64,000 nucleotides of DNA, from positions 124,001-188,000 of the forward strand of contig NZ_FOWC01000001.1 in the NCBI RefSeq assembly GCF_900115345.1. The letters are read 5' to 3'. The translations under genes were made by a program, and so were the position numbers. Within the stretch, counting starts at the first letter, position 1. Each line of letters opens with the position of its first letter. Under the pieces are notes generated by a model. The model was not told the DNA's origin. It was given only the letters and a program-made list of their open reading frames with translations, and did no database searches. Shown piece after piece: positions 1-8,489 of the stretch. The stretch comes from Amycolatopsis rubida (lineage in GTDB: Bacteria > Actinomycetota > Actinomycetes > Mycobacteriales > Pseudonocardiaceae).

Positions 1-550
1 CCGACAGCTTCGAAAGCCCCGACAGCGCGCCCTTCACATCCTGCGGAGTGTTCGAGAACGTCTGGGTGATCGCCTCGAAGCTCTTCGACAGCTGGTTCGT
101 GTCGATCGCGTCGACCGTCTGCGACAGGCCGCGGAAGGCGTCGAGCACGTCGTAGGGCGACATCGTGCGGTCGCGCGGGATCGGCGAGCCGGGGTCGAGG
201 TTGCCGTTGCCCTGCGGGTCGAGCGCGAGGTACTTCTGGCCGAGCAGCGTCTTGATCTTGATCGCCGCCGTGGTCTTGTCGCCCATCCAGGCGTCCTTGA
301 CCTTGAACGACACCTTCACCGACGCGCCGTCCAGCTTGATGTCGGACACCTTGCCGACCTTCACGCCCGCGATCCGCACGTCGTTGTCCTTCTGCAGCCC
401 GGCCGCTTCGGAGAAGTCCGCGCTGTAGGTGGTGCCGCCGCCGATCACCGGCAGGTCCTCGGAGTTCATCGCGGCGACGAGGCCGAGCGCCATCACCGCG
501 ATGCCGACCAGTGCGATCGGGATCGGGTTGCGTTTCTGGAAGGACTTCAT
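1..550 (-). CDS. Mce-family lipid-transfer protein, third mce gene of the operon (MceC-like), C-terminus cut by window edge
   Basis: The reading frame starts with ATG at 550 and stays open to base 1, giving about 183 N-terminal residues. It begins with a short basic segment (MKSFQKRNP) and one hydrophobic helix, then an MCE/MlaD beta domain with the family-typical DVRIAGVKVGKV stretch. Its ATG overlaps the stop of the upstream mce gene (ATGA), so translation is probably coupled. By position it is the third Mce subunit after the two YrbE permeases. Mce proteins form a periplasm-spanning shuttle that feeds lipids or sterols to the YrbE/ATPase importer. The substrate cannot be read from sequence. 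The missing part should hold the helical tail. Confidence 0.9.
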   Translation of the reverse strand, partial: MKSFQKRNPIPIALVGIAVMALGLVAAMNSEDLPVIGGGTTYSADFSEAAGLQKDNDVRIAGVKVGKVSDIKLDGASVKVSFKVKDAWMGDKTTAAIKIKTLLGQKYLALDPQGNGNLDPGSPIPRDRTMSPYDVLDAFRGLSQTVDAIDTNQLSKSFEAITQTFSNTPQDVKGALSGLSKLS

Positions 551-1575
551 CCCTTGCACCTGTCCCGGTTCGTCGGCAAGAGCGTGAAGTCCGTGTTCGG
601 CAGCAGTGGCGGCGCGCCGACCGTCCCCGTCATCTCGCACGCGTAGAAGTTGAACCACGAGCCGTAGTCGGCGGTGCGGGTGAGCGCGCTGACCTTCTTC
701 GGCATGAACTGGATGAAGTGCTCGACGAGCGGCTCGTTCTGGTTCAGGTTCGTGGTGAGCTTGCCCAGCGCGGCGATGTCGTCCTTCAGCGGGGCCCGCG
801 CGTCGGTGAGCAGACCGGCGGTCGTGGTGGCCAGGTTGCCCAGCCCCTCGATCGCGTCGCCGATCGGCTTGCGGTCCGCGGCGAGGCCGGAGACCAGCTG
901 CTGCAGCTTCACGATCAGGTCGTTGAGCTGCGGGGTGTGCTGGTTGACCGTGTCGAGCACCGAGTTGAGGTTGTCGATGACCTCGCCGATCACCTGGTCC
1001 TTGTTGGCGATCGTGGTGGCCAGCGACGCGGTGTGCGACAGCAGGCTTTCCACCGTGCCGCCCTCGCCTTGGAGTACCTGGATGACCTCGTACGACAGCT
1101 TGTTCACGTCGGCCGGGTTCAGCGCGGTGAACAGCGGCTTGAAGCCGTTGAACAGCTCGGTCAGGTCCAGCGCGGGCGTGGTGCGTTCGAGCGGGATGGT
1201 GTCACCCGGCTTGAGCGTCGCGCCGCTGGTGTCGTCGCCCTCGCCGAGCGAGACGTAGCGCTGGCCGACCAGGTTGCGGAACTTGATCTGCGCGGTGACG
1301 CCGGCCGGCAGCTTGCGCCCGGCGTCGACCTCGAAGTCCACCTGCGCCTGGCGCTTGTCGACGATCTTCACGTCCTTGACCTGGCCGACCCGGACGCCGG
1401 CGATGCGCACGTCGTCGTTCGGCAGCAGGAGCGTGGCATCGGTGAACCGCGCGGAGTATGCGCTGGTGCTGGTGGTGTTGATGTTCGCGATGCTGATGCC
1501 CAGCACGGTCGTGAACAGCACCGTGATGACCACGAAGATCGTCAGCTTGATCAGCGGTGCGGCGAGTCCCCTCAC
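547..1575 (-). CDS. Mce-family protein, second mce gene (MceB-like)
   Basis: 342 aa. A GTG start at 1575 overlaps the mceA-like stop (GTGA), and its own stop overlaps the next gene. One N-terminal membrane helix (about residues 8-28) is followed by an MCE beta domain (about 38-120, with DVRIAGVRVGQVKD) and a long alpha-helical region. It ends with a Cys-containing tail (FNFYACEMTG) typical of MceB proteins. Expected role: subunit of the envelope-spanning Mce lipid channel encoded by this operon. Length and organisation are normal for the family. The substrate is unknown. Confidence 0.92.
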   Translation of the reverse strand: MRGLAAPLIKLTIFVVITVLFTTVLGISIANINTTSTSAYSARFTDATLLLPNDDVRIAGVRVGQVKDVKIVDKRQAQVDFEVDAGRKLPAGVTAQIKFRNLVGQRYVSLGEGDDTSGATLKPGDTIPLERTTPALDLTELFNGFKPLFTALNPADVNKLSYEVIQVLQGEGGTVESLLSHTASLATTIANKDQVIGEVIDNLNSVLDTVNQHTPQLNDLIVKLQQLVSGLAADRKPIGDAIEGLGNLATTTAGLLTDARAPLKDDIAALGKLTTNLNQNEPLVEHFIQFMPKKVSALTRTADYGSWFNFYACEMTGTVGAPPLLPNTDFTLLPTNRDRCKG

Positions 1576-2903
1576 TTGACCGTCACCTCCGTGCCCCGGT
1601 AGAGCGGGCCGACGAGCAGCGAGCCCCAGCCCGGGAACTGGTTTTGCGAAATCCCCATCTCCGGGCTGACCAGCGCGGCGAGGAAGTTGTTCTCGGCCGC
1701 GGTGTTGACCGGGTTGCCGCCCGAGGCGCCGCCGCCGTTGATCCCCGCCGCGTCCGCCTTGAAGTTGGCCGGGTTCAGGCCCTCGCCCACGGTCTTCGGA
1801 GCCGGGCCCTGTTTGGTGCCGTCCTTGAACGGGCCGTCCGGCGGCTGCTGCGGGAAGGGGTCCGGCAGCGGGTTGAGGTCATAGCAGCGCGGGCCGCGCT
1901 TGTCCTCGAACCGCGGCTCCTCGCCCGGCTTGTACGGCCCGCGGTTCACCACGATCTCCAGCGTGGCGTTCAGACCGGGCTTGCCGGTGCCCTTGCCCAG
2001 CGCCTTGTCGACCGTGGGGACGATCTTCGCCATCTGGCCGAGCACGCACGGGTATTCCGGCGAGTACTTGGCGAGCAGCTCAGCGGTCGGCCGCGCGGTG
2101 CTGGCGAGACTGATCAGGTTCTGCGAGTTCGCTTCGAGGAACGACTGCAGGTCCTGCGACGCGGTGGTGAGGTTGCCGTAGAGGCTCGACAGGTTCGCCT
2201 GCTCGGCGACCACGGTGCGGGTGGTCGTGCTCAGGTTGTCCAGGCTCTGCACCAGATCCGGCGTCGCGTTGCTCAGGTGACCGGAGAACTCCGCGAGCGC
2301 CTGCAGGTTGTGCTGCAGCTCCGGCTCGTGCGGGTTCAGGTCGCCGATGTACTGGCCGAGCTGCGAGAGCGTTTCGCCGAGCGGTTTGCCGCGGCCCTGC
2401 AGCGCGGTCGAGATCGCGGTGAGCGTGCTGGACAGCTTCTGCGGCTGAACCGCCTGCAGCACCGGCATGAGGTGCTCCAGCGCCTGCTCCAGCTCGACCG
2501 CGCTCGACGTGCGGTCCTGGGTGATCACGTCGCCCTGGGAAAGCGTCTTGGCCGACGGGTCCTTCGGAATCTCCAGCGACACATAGCGTTCGCCGAACAA
2601 CGTCTTCGGCAGGAATCGCGCGGACACGTTCTGCGGAATCAGCTTCACCGACTCCGGGTCCATCGCCAGCGTCAGTTCCGCGCCGTTCCCGGTGGCCTTG
2701 ATGTCCTCCACCGAACCGACGATCAAACCGCGGACCTTCACGTCCGACTGCTTCAGCAATTGGTTGCCGATGCTGCCCGCGTCGAGCTTCACCGTGACGA
2801 ACTTGCTGAACGCCTTGTCATACATCGCGATGCTGAGCGCGATCCCGCCGACGAGCACCGCCACCAGCAGCAGGCCGAGCAACCTGCGCCGTAGTGTGGT
2901 CAT
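1572..2903 (-). CDS. Mce-family protein, first mce gene (MceA-like)
   Basis: 443 aa from the ATG at 2903, which overlaps the stop of the YrbE-B gene. The same frame stays open further upstream inside that gene, but nothing there resembles an Mce protein. Residues about 7-27 form a membrane anchor. An MCE domain follows (about 38-115, with DVKVRGLIVGSVEDI) and then a long helical region. The C-terminal part (about 300-443) is low-complexity and rich in Pro and Gly, with paired cysteines in YPCVLGQ and RGPRCYDL, as in other MceA proteins. It follows the permease pair directly, the usual mceA position. Confidence 0.92.
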   Translation of the reverse strand: MTTLRRRLLGLLLVAVLVGGIALSIAMYDKAFSKFVTVKLDAGSIGNQLLKQSDVKVRGLIVGSVEDIKATGNGAELTLAMDPESVKLIPQNVSARFLPKTLFGERYVSLEIPKDPSAKTLSQGDVITQDRTSSAVELEQALEHLMPVLQAVQPQKLSSTLTAISTALQGRGKPLGETLSQLGQYIGDLNPHEPELQHNLQALAEFSGHLSNATPDLVQSLDNLSTTTRTVVAEQANLSSLYGNLTTASQDLQSFLEANSQNLISLASTARPTAELLAKYSPEYPCVLGQMAKIVPTVDKALGKGTGKPGLNATLEIVVNRGPYKPGEEPRFEDKRGPRCYDLNPLPDPFPQQPPDGPFKDGTKQGPAPKTVGEGLNPANFKADAAGINGGGASGGNPVNTAAENNFLAALVSPEMGISQNQFPGWGSLLVGPLYRGTEVTVK

Positions 2904-3736
2904 CCCGCAATCCTCACCGTGACGTCGGTTCCCCAGATCGCGAAACCGATGAAGAAGTTCACGACCGAAACCGTGACGATGGAAAGCCGCACCGCGCGGC
3001 CGACGGCCACGCCCACCCCGGCGGGCCCGCCGCTGGCCCGGTACCCGAAGTAGCAGTGCGAAAGAATGATCAAAACGCTGAAGATCAGCACTTTGATGAA
3101 CGAATAGAGCACGTCTTGCGGTGGTAGGAACAGGTCGAAGTAATGATCGTAGGTACCCGCGGATTGTCCGTAGATATAGATAACGACCAGCCGCGAGGCG
3201 AGGTACGAGCTCAGCAGGCCGATCACGTACAGCGGGATCACCGCCACGAACCCGGCGATGATCCGCGTGGTCACCAGGTACGGAAGGCTCGGCACGCCCA
3301 TCACTTCGAGCGCGTCGATCTCCTCGGAGATCCGCATCGCGCCGAGCTGCGCGGTGAAGCCCGCGCCGACCGTCGCCGACAGCGCCAGCCCGGCGACCAG
3401 CGGCGCGATCTCGCGGGTGTTGAAGAACGCGGTGAGGAAGCCGGTGAAGGCCGAGGTGCCGATCGAGTTCAGCGCCGAGTAGCCCTGGAGGCCGACGAGG
3501 ACACCGGTGAACAGCGTCAGGCCGACCATCACGCCGACCGTGCCGCCGATGACCGCGAGCGAGCCGGAACCGAAGCTCACCTCGGCCAGCAGCCGCAGCA
3601 CTTCCTTGGTGTAGCGGCGCAGCGTGCGCGGCGTCCACAGCAGAGCCCGGCCGTAGAACGACATCTGGTCGCCGAGCGTGTCCAGGGTCTCCAGCGGGCG
3701 GTTGGCGATCCGCTTCGCCCCCGAGAGGAACGTCAT
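2900..3736 (-). CDS. YrbE/MlaE-family ABC permease, second permease of the Mce operon (YrbE-B)
   Basis: 278 aa integral membrane protein of the MlaE family with several hydrophobic segments. It carries the conserved E-(I/A)-D-A-L-E-V-M-G-V-P coupling-helix motif (EEIDALEVMGVPSLPYLV, about residues 138-155), which contacts the ATPase. ATG at 3736 lies 2 nt after the stop of the first permease, and its own stop overlaps mceA. It should form a heterodimeric permease with the preceding gene product. Function in lipid import follows from the family. Confidence 0.93.
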   Translation of the reverse strand: MTFLSGAKRIANRPLETLDTLGDQMSFYGRALLWTPRTLRRYTKEVLRLLAEVSFGSGSLAVIGGTVGVMVGLTLFTGVLVGLQGYSALNSIGTSAFTGFLTAFFNTREIAPLVAGLALSATVGAGFTAQLGAMRISEEIDALEVMGVPSLPYLVTTRIIAGFVAVIPLYVIGLLSSYLASRLVVIYIYGQSAGTYDHYFDLFLPPQDVLYSFIKVLIFSVLIILSHCYFGYRASGGPAGVGVAVGRAVRLSIVTVSVVNFFIGFAIWGTDVTVRIAG

Positions 3737-3738
3737 GG

Positions 3739-4527
3739 TCAGTCCAGCTTTCCGGGCACGAGCTGCAGGTAGATCAGCGTGATCACGAAGTTCACGACGA
3801 ACAGCAGCAGGAACGTGATGACCACCGACTGGTTCACCGCGTCGCCGACGCCCTTCGGGCCGCCGCTCGGGTGCAGGCCGCGATAGGCCGCCACGACCGC
3901 GGCGATGAAGCCGAAGATCAGCGCCTTGATCTCACCGACCCAGAGGTCGGGCAGCTGCGCGAGCGCGGAGAAGCTGGACAGATACGCGCCCGGGGTGCCG
4001 CCCTGGAGCACGACGTTGAAGAAGTAGCCGCCGAGCACGCCGATGACGCTGACCATGCCGTTGAGCAGGAGCGCGACGAGCATCATGGCGAGCGTGCGGG
4101 GCACGATCAGGCGCTGGACCGCGGAGACGCCCAGCACCTCCATCGCGTCGATCTCCTCGCGGATGGTCCGCGCGCCGATGTCAGCACAGACAGCGCTGCC
4201 GCCCGCGCCGGCCACCAGCAGCGCGGTGACCAGCGGACTGGCCTGCTGCACGGTCGCCAGCACCGAACCAGCACCGGTGTAGGACTGCGCGCCGAGCTGG
4301 CGAGCGAGCGCGCCGAACTGCAGCGAGATGACCGCGCCGAACGGGATCGCGACGAGCGCGGTCGGCAGGATCGTCACGCTCGCGACGAACCAGGCCTGCT
4401 GGATGAACTCGCGGAACTGGAACGGGCGCTGGAAGATGCCGCGGATGATGTCGAGGCCGAGCGCGAACAGGTTCCCGGTCTCCCGCAGCATTCCGTAGCC
4501 GGGGATCTTGGCCGAGGTGGTGCTCAC
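3739..4527 (-). CDS. YrbE/MlaE-family ABC permease, first permease of the Mce operon (YrbE-A)
   Basis: 262 aa polytopic protein of the MlaE family. It contains the coupling motif IREEIDAMEVLGVSAVQRL (about residues 123-141) and the glycine-rich ALLVAGAGGSAVCADIGART helix that is conserved in YrbE proteins. The GTG start at 4527 overlaps the ATPase stop (GTGA). It pairs with YrbE-B to form the membrane part of the Mce transporter. The operon order ATPase, YrbE-A, YrbE-B, MceA, MceB, MceC is standard for actinobacteria, apart from the linked ATPase. Confidence 0.93.
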   Translation of the reverse strand: MSTTSAKIPGYGMLRETGNLFALGLDIIRGIFQRPFQFREFIQQAWFVASVTILPTALVAIPFGAVISLQFGALARQLGAQSYTGAGSVLATVQQASPLVTALLVAGAGGSAVCADIGARTIREEIDAMEVLGVSAVQRLIVPRTLAMMLVALLLNGMVSVIGVLGGYFFNVVLQGGTPGAYLSSFSALAQLPDLWVGEIKALIFGFIAAVVAAYRGLHPSGGPKGVGDAVNQSVVITFLLLFVVNFVITLIYLQLVPGKLD

Positions 4528-5702
4528 GCGCCACCCTGCCCGTGCCGGGGCGACCGGCGGTCCGCGGCGCCGGGAATGCGCGCGACCTGGTCGGCGGGAA
4601 GCTGTCCCTGGTGCTGGTTGGGCACCGGACCCGGTGACGTGACCGGCGGCAGCTGCTGGGTGTCCTCGGGGCCGGGCTGGCGGGGGGCGCTCGCGTGCGG
4701 CCGCACGTTGTAGTGGCGCTGCTGCTCCGGCGTCAGGGATTCGATGATCCCCTCCTGCGCGTTCGCCGGGAGCGTGTGCAGGATCCGCATGACCCGGTCC
4801 ATCCGCCGCTTCGCCCCGGCCCGCTCCGGAACGCCCGGGCTGACCTGCATCTGCGGCACGACGCCACGCACGTCCTCGTTGAGCACGTCGCCGTGGCCCG
4901 CCTCGGCCTCCGCCTGCTCGCGGGCCATCTGGGCGCTGTCCTTTTCCTCGGACATGCCGATCGGGCCGAGCTTGCGGCCGTTGAGGAACTGCTCGACCAC
5001 CGGCTCTTCGCTGGTCAGCAGCACCTCGCGCGGGCCGAACATGACGAGTTCCTTGCGGAAGAGCATGCCGAGGTTGTCCGGCACCGTGCGGGCGAGGTTG
5101 ATGTTGTGCGACACAATGAGGAACGTCGCGTCGATCTGGGCGTTGACGTCGAGGAAGAGCTGCGAGATGTAGGTCGTGCGGACCGGGTCGAGACCGGAGT
5201 CCGGCTCGTCGACCAGGATGATCTCCGGGTCCAGCACGAGGGCGCGGGCGAGGCCGGCGCGCTTGCGCATACCGCCGGAGATCTCGCCGGGGAGCTTCTT
5301 GTCCGCGCCGGCGAGACCGGTGATCTCAAGCTTCTCCAGCACGATCCGGCGGATCTCGGTCTCGGACTTCTTCGTGTGCTCCCGCAGCGGGAAGGCCACG
5401 TTGTCGAAGAGGTTCATCGAGCCGAACAGCGCGCCGTCCTGGAAGAGGACGCCGAAAAGCTTCCGGATCTCGTACAGCTTGTGCTCGGAGCAGGTGACGA
5501 TGTCGACGCCGTTGATGACGCACCGTCCGCGATCCGGCTTGAGCAGGCCGATCATCGACTTCAGGAACACGGACTTGCCGGTTCCGGACGGGCCGAGCAT
5601 CGCCGAAACCTCGCCGGGAGGCAGGGTCAGCGTCACGTCCCGCCAGATGGTCTGCTTTCCGAAGGACTTCGTCAGACCTTCGATGACCACCTCGGCACCC
5701 AT
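4524..5702 (-). CDS. mkl: ABC transporter ATP-binding protein of the Mce system (Mkl/MceG/MlaF-like)
   Basis: 392 aa. Residues about 3-250 form an ABC ATPase with Walker A GPSGTGKS (about 38-45), signature ISGGMRKR and Walker B IILVDEPDSGLDP. It resembles MlaF and mycobacterial Mkl, which energises Mce importers. The last 140 residues or so are a charged, Pro/Gln-rich extension (for example PEQQRHYNVRPH) beyond the nucleotide-binding domain, as in actinobacterial Mkl. It is the first gene of the mce operon here, so ATPase and permease are made together; in mycobacteria the ATPase is usually unlinked. rplJ-rplL lie just upstream, as they do near mkl in mycobacteria. Confidence 0.92.
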   Translation of the reverse strand: MGAEVVIEGLTKSFGKQTIWRDVTLTLPPGEVSAMLGPSGTGKSVFLKSMIGLLKPDRGRCVINGVDIVTCSEHKLYEIRKLFGVLFQDGALFGSMNLFDNVAFPLREHTKKSETEIRRIVLEKLEITGLAGADKKLPGEISGGMRKRAGLARALVLDPEIILVDEPDSGLDPVRTTYISQLFLDVNAQIDATFLIVSHNINLARTVPDNLGMLFRKELVMFGPREVLLTSEEPVVEQFLNGRKLGPIGMSEEKDSAQMAREQAEAEAGHGDVLNEDVRGVVPQMQVSPGVPERAGAKRRMDRVMRILHTLPANAQEGIIESLTPEQQRHYNVRPHASAPRQPGPEDTQQLPPVTSPGPVPNQHQGQLPADQVARIPGAADRRSPRHGQGGA

Positions 5703-6084
5703 CGCACCTCCAGGAGCTGTTCCGCGTCGTCGCGCACCGCCGCCCCGTCACCGCTGGCAGCGGCGGAGCTCGCGCGGCGAACTCCGCTTCAACCAGGTGC
5801 AACGAGCTGAGCGCGAACAGGTTACTCACCAGTTTTGTTCGCTGGCCAGCCCCCGTGCACACCTCACGCGACGGGGATCCAGTACGGCGACCGCTGGCAG
5901 CACGGTAGTGCACGTCACGTTCGGGCGCAGATTCAGATGGCCGACCGTCGCTCACCCTGACGGGTTAACCGGCGGAAACGCGGCCAACAGCGGGTGACTC
6001 GGGGCCGTCGGGCGAACAGTGTGTTCGCCTGAACGAGGGTGCCGCGGGTCCGGCTCGGCGACTGTGCGCTTTTTGTCCGAACAG
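5703..6084. other. Intergenic region between rplL and the mce operon
   Basis: About 380 bases with no convincing coding frame on either strand. It must hold the promoter of the leftward mce operon. I could not pick a clear -35/-10 pair by eye. The end next to rplL is occupied by the rplJL terminator. Confidence 0.5.
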
Positions 6085-6125
6085 CGAAAGGGGCGGGCAC
6101 CCGTGTCGGGTGTCCGCCCCTTTCG
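6085..6125 (-). terminator. Rho-independent terminator of rplJ-rplL
   Basis: Two 18-nt arms (6085-6102 and 6108-6125) around a 5-nt loop. They pair fully apart from one G-T wobble position. The hairpin starts 33 nt after the rplL stop on the transcribed strand. The T-run is short, but the stem is very strong, as is usual in high-GC actinomycetes. Confidence 0.85.
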
Positions 6126-6157
6126 AGGTGGTGCGGCAGGCGCTTGCGCGCCCGGGA

Positions 6158-6544
6158 TCACTTGATGGTGATCTTGGCGCCGGCGGCCTCGAGCTTCTCC
6201 TTGGCGGCGTCGGCGGCCTCCTTGTCGACCTTCTCCAGGAGCGCCTTCGGAGCGGCCTCGACCAGCTCCTTGGCCTCCTTCAGGCCCAGACCGGAGACGA
6301 CCTCGCGGACGACCTTGATGACCTGGATCTTCTTGTCGCCTGCCGAGTCGAGGACGACGTCGAACTCGTCCTGCTCCGCGGCGGCCTCGGCGGGCGCGGC
6401 ACCCGGGGCGGCGGCCACGACGGCGGCCGGGGCGGCGGCGGTGACGTCGAAGGTGTCCTCGAACTCCTTCACGAACTCGGACAGCTCAAGAAGGGTCAGC
6501 TCCTTGAAGGCGTCGATCAGCTCGGCGGTGCTCAGCTTCGCCAT
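6158..6544 (-). CDS. rplL: 50S ribosomal protein L7/L12
   Basis: 128 aa, normal length. The N-terminal dimerisation domain ([20 protein letters not shown]) is followed by an Ala-rich hinge (about residues 34-57) and the globular C-terminal domain ([20 protein letters not shown]). That domain recruits translation factors on the ribosomal stalk. It lies 48 nt after rplJ on the same strand, with a clear GAGAGGAAG ribosome-binding site. The L10-L12 stalk operon is controlled by the leader upstream of rplJ. Confidence 0.98.
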   Translation of the reverse strand: MAKLSTAELIDAFKELTLLELSEFVKEFEDTFDVTAAAPAAVVAAAPGAAPAEAAAEQDEFDVVLDSAGDKKIQVIKVVREVVSGLGLKEAKELVEAAPKALLEKVDKEAADAAKEKLEAAGAKITIK

Positions 6545-6592
6545 GATGGCTTCCTCTCAGAAAAACGAACGAGACGTTCGGGGTGGGGTGGT

Positions 6593-7147
6593 TCAGCTCT
6601 CGGCGGGTGCTTCGGCTGCTTCGGTACCGGTGGCGTTGCGCTGCTTCTCCTCCAGCGCGGCAGCCAGGCGGGCAACCTGGGACGCCGGCGCCTGGAACAG
6701 CGCGGCGGCCTGGGAAAGCTTCGCCTTGAACGCGCCCGCCGCCTTGGAGAGCAGCACCTCGCGGCTGTCGAGATCGGCGATCTTGGTGATCTCGTCCACG
6801 GACAGCGACTTGCCGTCCATGTAGCCGCCCTTGATGACAAGCGCGTTGTTGTCCTTCGCGAAGTCGCGAAGCGCCTTCGCGGCGTCGACTGCCTCGCCGT
6901 GCACAAAAGCGATCGCGGTCGGGCCGACGAACAGGTCCTCGATCCCCTCAAGGCCGGCGTCCTCAGCGGCACGCTTGACGAGGGTGTTCTTCGCGACCCG
7001 GTACTTGGCACTGGTGCCGAGAGCGCGGCGCAGCTGGGACAGCTGAGTCACGGAGAGGCCGGTGTACTCGGTAACGACGGTGGCCGAGCTGCTGCGGAAG
7101 CTCTCCGCGATCTCGGCGACGGCCGCCACCTTGTCGGGCTTCGCCAT
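6593..7147 (-). CDS. rplJ: 50S ribosomal protein L10
   Basis: 184 aa, normal for L10. It begins [20 protein letters not shown] and has the family segment [18 protein letters not shown] and the [12 protein letters not shown] element. The C-terminal helix binds L12 dimers, and L10 anchors the stalk to 23S rRNA. The start ATG at 7147 is preceded by AGAGAGGAGG. L10 usually represses its own operon by binding the leader RNA. Confidence 0.98.
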   Translation of the reverse strand: MAKPDKVAAVAEIAESFRSSSATVVTEYTGLSVTQLSQLRRALGTSAKYRVAKNTLVKRAAEDAGLEGIEDLFVGPTAIAFVHGEAVDAAKALRDFAKDNNALVIKGGYMDGKSLSVDEITKIADLDSREVLLSKAAGAFKAKLSQAAALFQAPASQVARLAAALEEKQRNATGTEAAEAPAES

Positions 7148-7369
7148 GGTCGCCTCCTCTCTTGGCTAGTGTCACCACTGGCTTCGGCGGAGGCGCCCCC
7201 GAACGAAAAAACGCCCACGCGCAGTCAGACGCGGGGCGTTGCCCAGCCATGAAGACTGGGTTAGGGCCTCGTTCCTCCTGCGCGGGCCGTCGCCGTTGCG
7301 GGCGAACCTTCGCTCCCCGGGAATCCGGAGAGAACCAGCGGTCTTTGGTAGAACCGTCGACCAGCATAC
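7148..7369 (-). promoter_or_regulatory. rplJ leader (ribosomal protein L10 leader) with candidate promoter
   Basis: The untranslated stretch before rplJ is long and structured. On the minus strand it contains a candidate -10 TATGCT (7368-7363), then CTACCAAAGACCGCTGG and an AGGAACGAGGCCC segment. These resemble the conserved parts of actinobacterial L10 leaders. It ends in the attenuator hairpin listed separately. L10 or the L10-L12 complex would bind here to repress synthesis. I did not see a good -35 element. The assignment rests on position and on recognised leader-like motifs. Confidence 0.6.
7206..7240 (-). terminator. Attenuator-type terminator inside the rplJ leader
   Basis: On the minus strand AACGCCCCGCG pairs with CGCGTGGGCGTT and is followed by a run of six T. 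This is a textbook intrinsic terminator, but it sits about 59 nt upstream of the rplJ start and inside the transcription unit. It therefore probably acts as a conditional attenuator rather than an end of transcription. Confidence 0.7.
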
Positions 7370-7465
7370 GGGAGGGCTCCGCGGCCTTAGCGGGCACCCC
7401 CTTGCTGAGCTGCGAGAACCGGGTCAGTCTCGGGAAATCCCGGCGGAGCGGGCATCATTGGTGAC

Positions 7466-8485
7466 GTGGCGGAACAGCGTGATCACGGAAAGCCGGAAGA
7501 AACCCCCTCTCCCGGTTCGGGTGGATCCTCGGCGCAACCGCCCGCACTGCCGCAGCCCGGCGGGGACGAGGTCGCGCCGCGAACTCCCGCCCCGCCGTCG
7601 GCGAACCCGCCCCAACCGGCCGCGCCGAATCTCCCGCAGCCGAGCGGATCGGCCGAGCCGCAGCTGGATCCGGAGCAGCTGCGGCAGTTCCAGGAATTCC
7701 AGCGATTCCAGGAGTATCTGCGGTTCACCCAGTCCCAGCGGGGCGCCGAACCGGCTCCGGCGCCCGACCCGGGCCTGGTCCCGGCCGGCAACCGCCAGCC
7801 GCAACCACTCGCCGGCGGGCAGCCGCCCGCCCCGCCGAACCAGCCGGGCGCACTGACCGAGTACGAGCAACCGCCGCGCAACCGCCGCCCGGTGCCGCGC
7901 TGGGTCAAGCGGCTCGGCGGGAAAATCCTTGGCTGGGTGATCGCACTGGTCATCCTCGGCATCCTGGTCAACTGGGGGTATCACCAGATCTTTCCCAGCG
8001 ACGACGGCAAAAGCTCAGCCCAGATCGCCGCCGAGGGCGGCGGGCAGTTCCACACGAACCAGATCCTCACGACGGCCTCGCCGTACGAATCGGTCCGTCG
8101 CGTCTATGACGGGATCGCGCAGCACGGCCCCGGGCAGAAGAGCATGGTCGACCACGTCTGCGGCCTTTTCGACCAGGCCACGCAACAGAAGTTCGCGACC
8201 GATCTCGGTTTCACGGACTGCGCTGTCGCGGTACAGGGCCTGCACGACCGGCTCGACCGTGCGCCCGGTTCAGTCGACGCTTACGCCGAGTCGATCTCAA
8301 AGCACTCCGGATGGCCGCCAGGCGAGAACGTGGTGATCAAGTCGTGCGACTTCGCCATCACTGGCGGTCCGGCACTCGGCGACTTCACCGTCAAGCAGGT
8401 CGACAAAGGACAGTGGCTGATCGTCGGGCATCAACGCGGACCCGAGAAGTGCCCTCCGCCCACGGCGACCTCCACCCCGGGCTGA
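7466..8485 (+). CDS. Proline-rich single-pass membrane protein, conserved hypothetical
   Basis: 339 aa from GTG at 7466. Residues 1-140 are a disordered Pro/Gln/Ala-rich cytoplasmic tail with a glutamine-rich patch (QLRQFQEFQRFQEYLRF, about 71-87). A basic stretch (RWVKRLGGK) leads into one membrane helix (about 153-171). The extracytoplasmic domain of about 160 residues contains cysteines in DHVCGLF, DCAV, KSCDF and EKCPP. It may be a DUF4878/lipoprotein-like fold, but I cannot assign it. No good ribosome-binding site is visible. It is convergent with the alpha/beta hydrolase gene (4 nt apart) and divergent from rplJ. Function unknown. Confidence 0.75.
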   Translation: MAEQRDHGKPEETPSPGSGGSSAQPPALPQPGGDEVAPRTPAPPSANPPQPAAPNLPQPSGSAEPQLDPEQLRQFQEFQRFQEYLRFTQSQRGAEPAPAPDPGLVPAGNRQPQPLAGGQPPAPPNQPGALTEYEQPPRNRRPVPRWVKRLGGKILGWVIALVILGILVNWGYHQIFPSDDGKSSAQIAAEGGGQFHTNQILTTASPYESVRRVYDGIAQHGPGQKSMVDHVCGLFDQATQQKFATDLGFTDCAVAVQGLHDRLDRAPGSVDAYAESISKHSGWPPGENVVIKSCDFAITGGPALGDFTVKQVDKGQWLIVGHQRGPEKCPPPTATSTPG

Positions 8486-8489
8486 CCCG

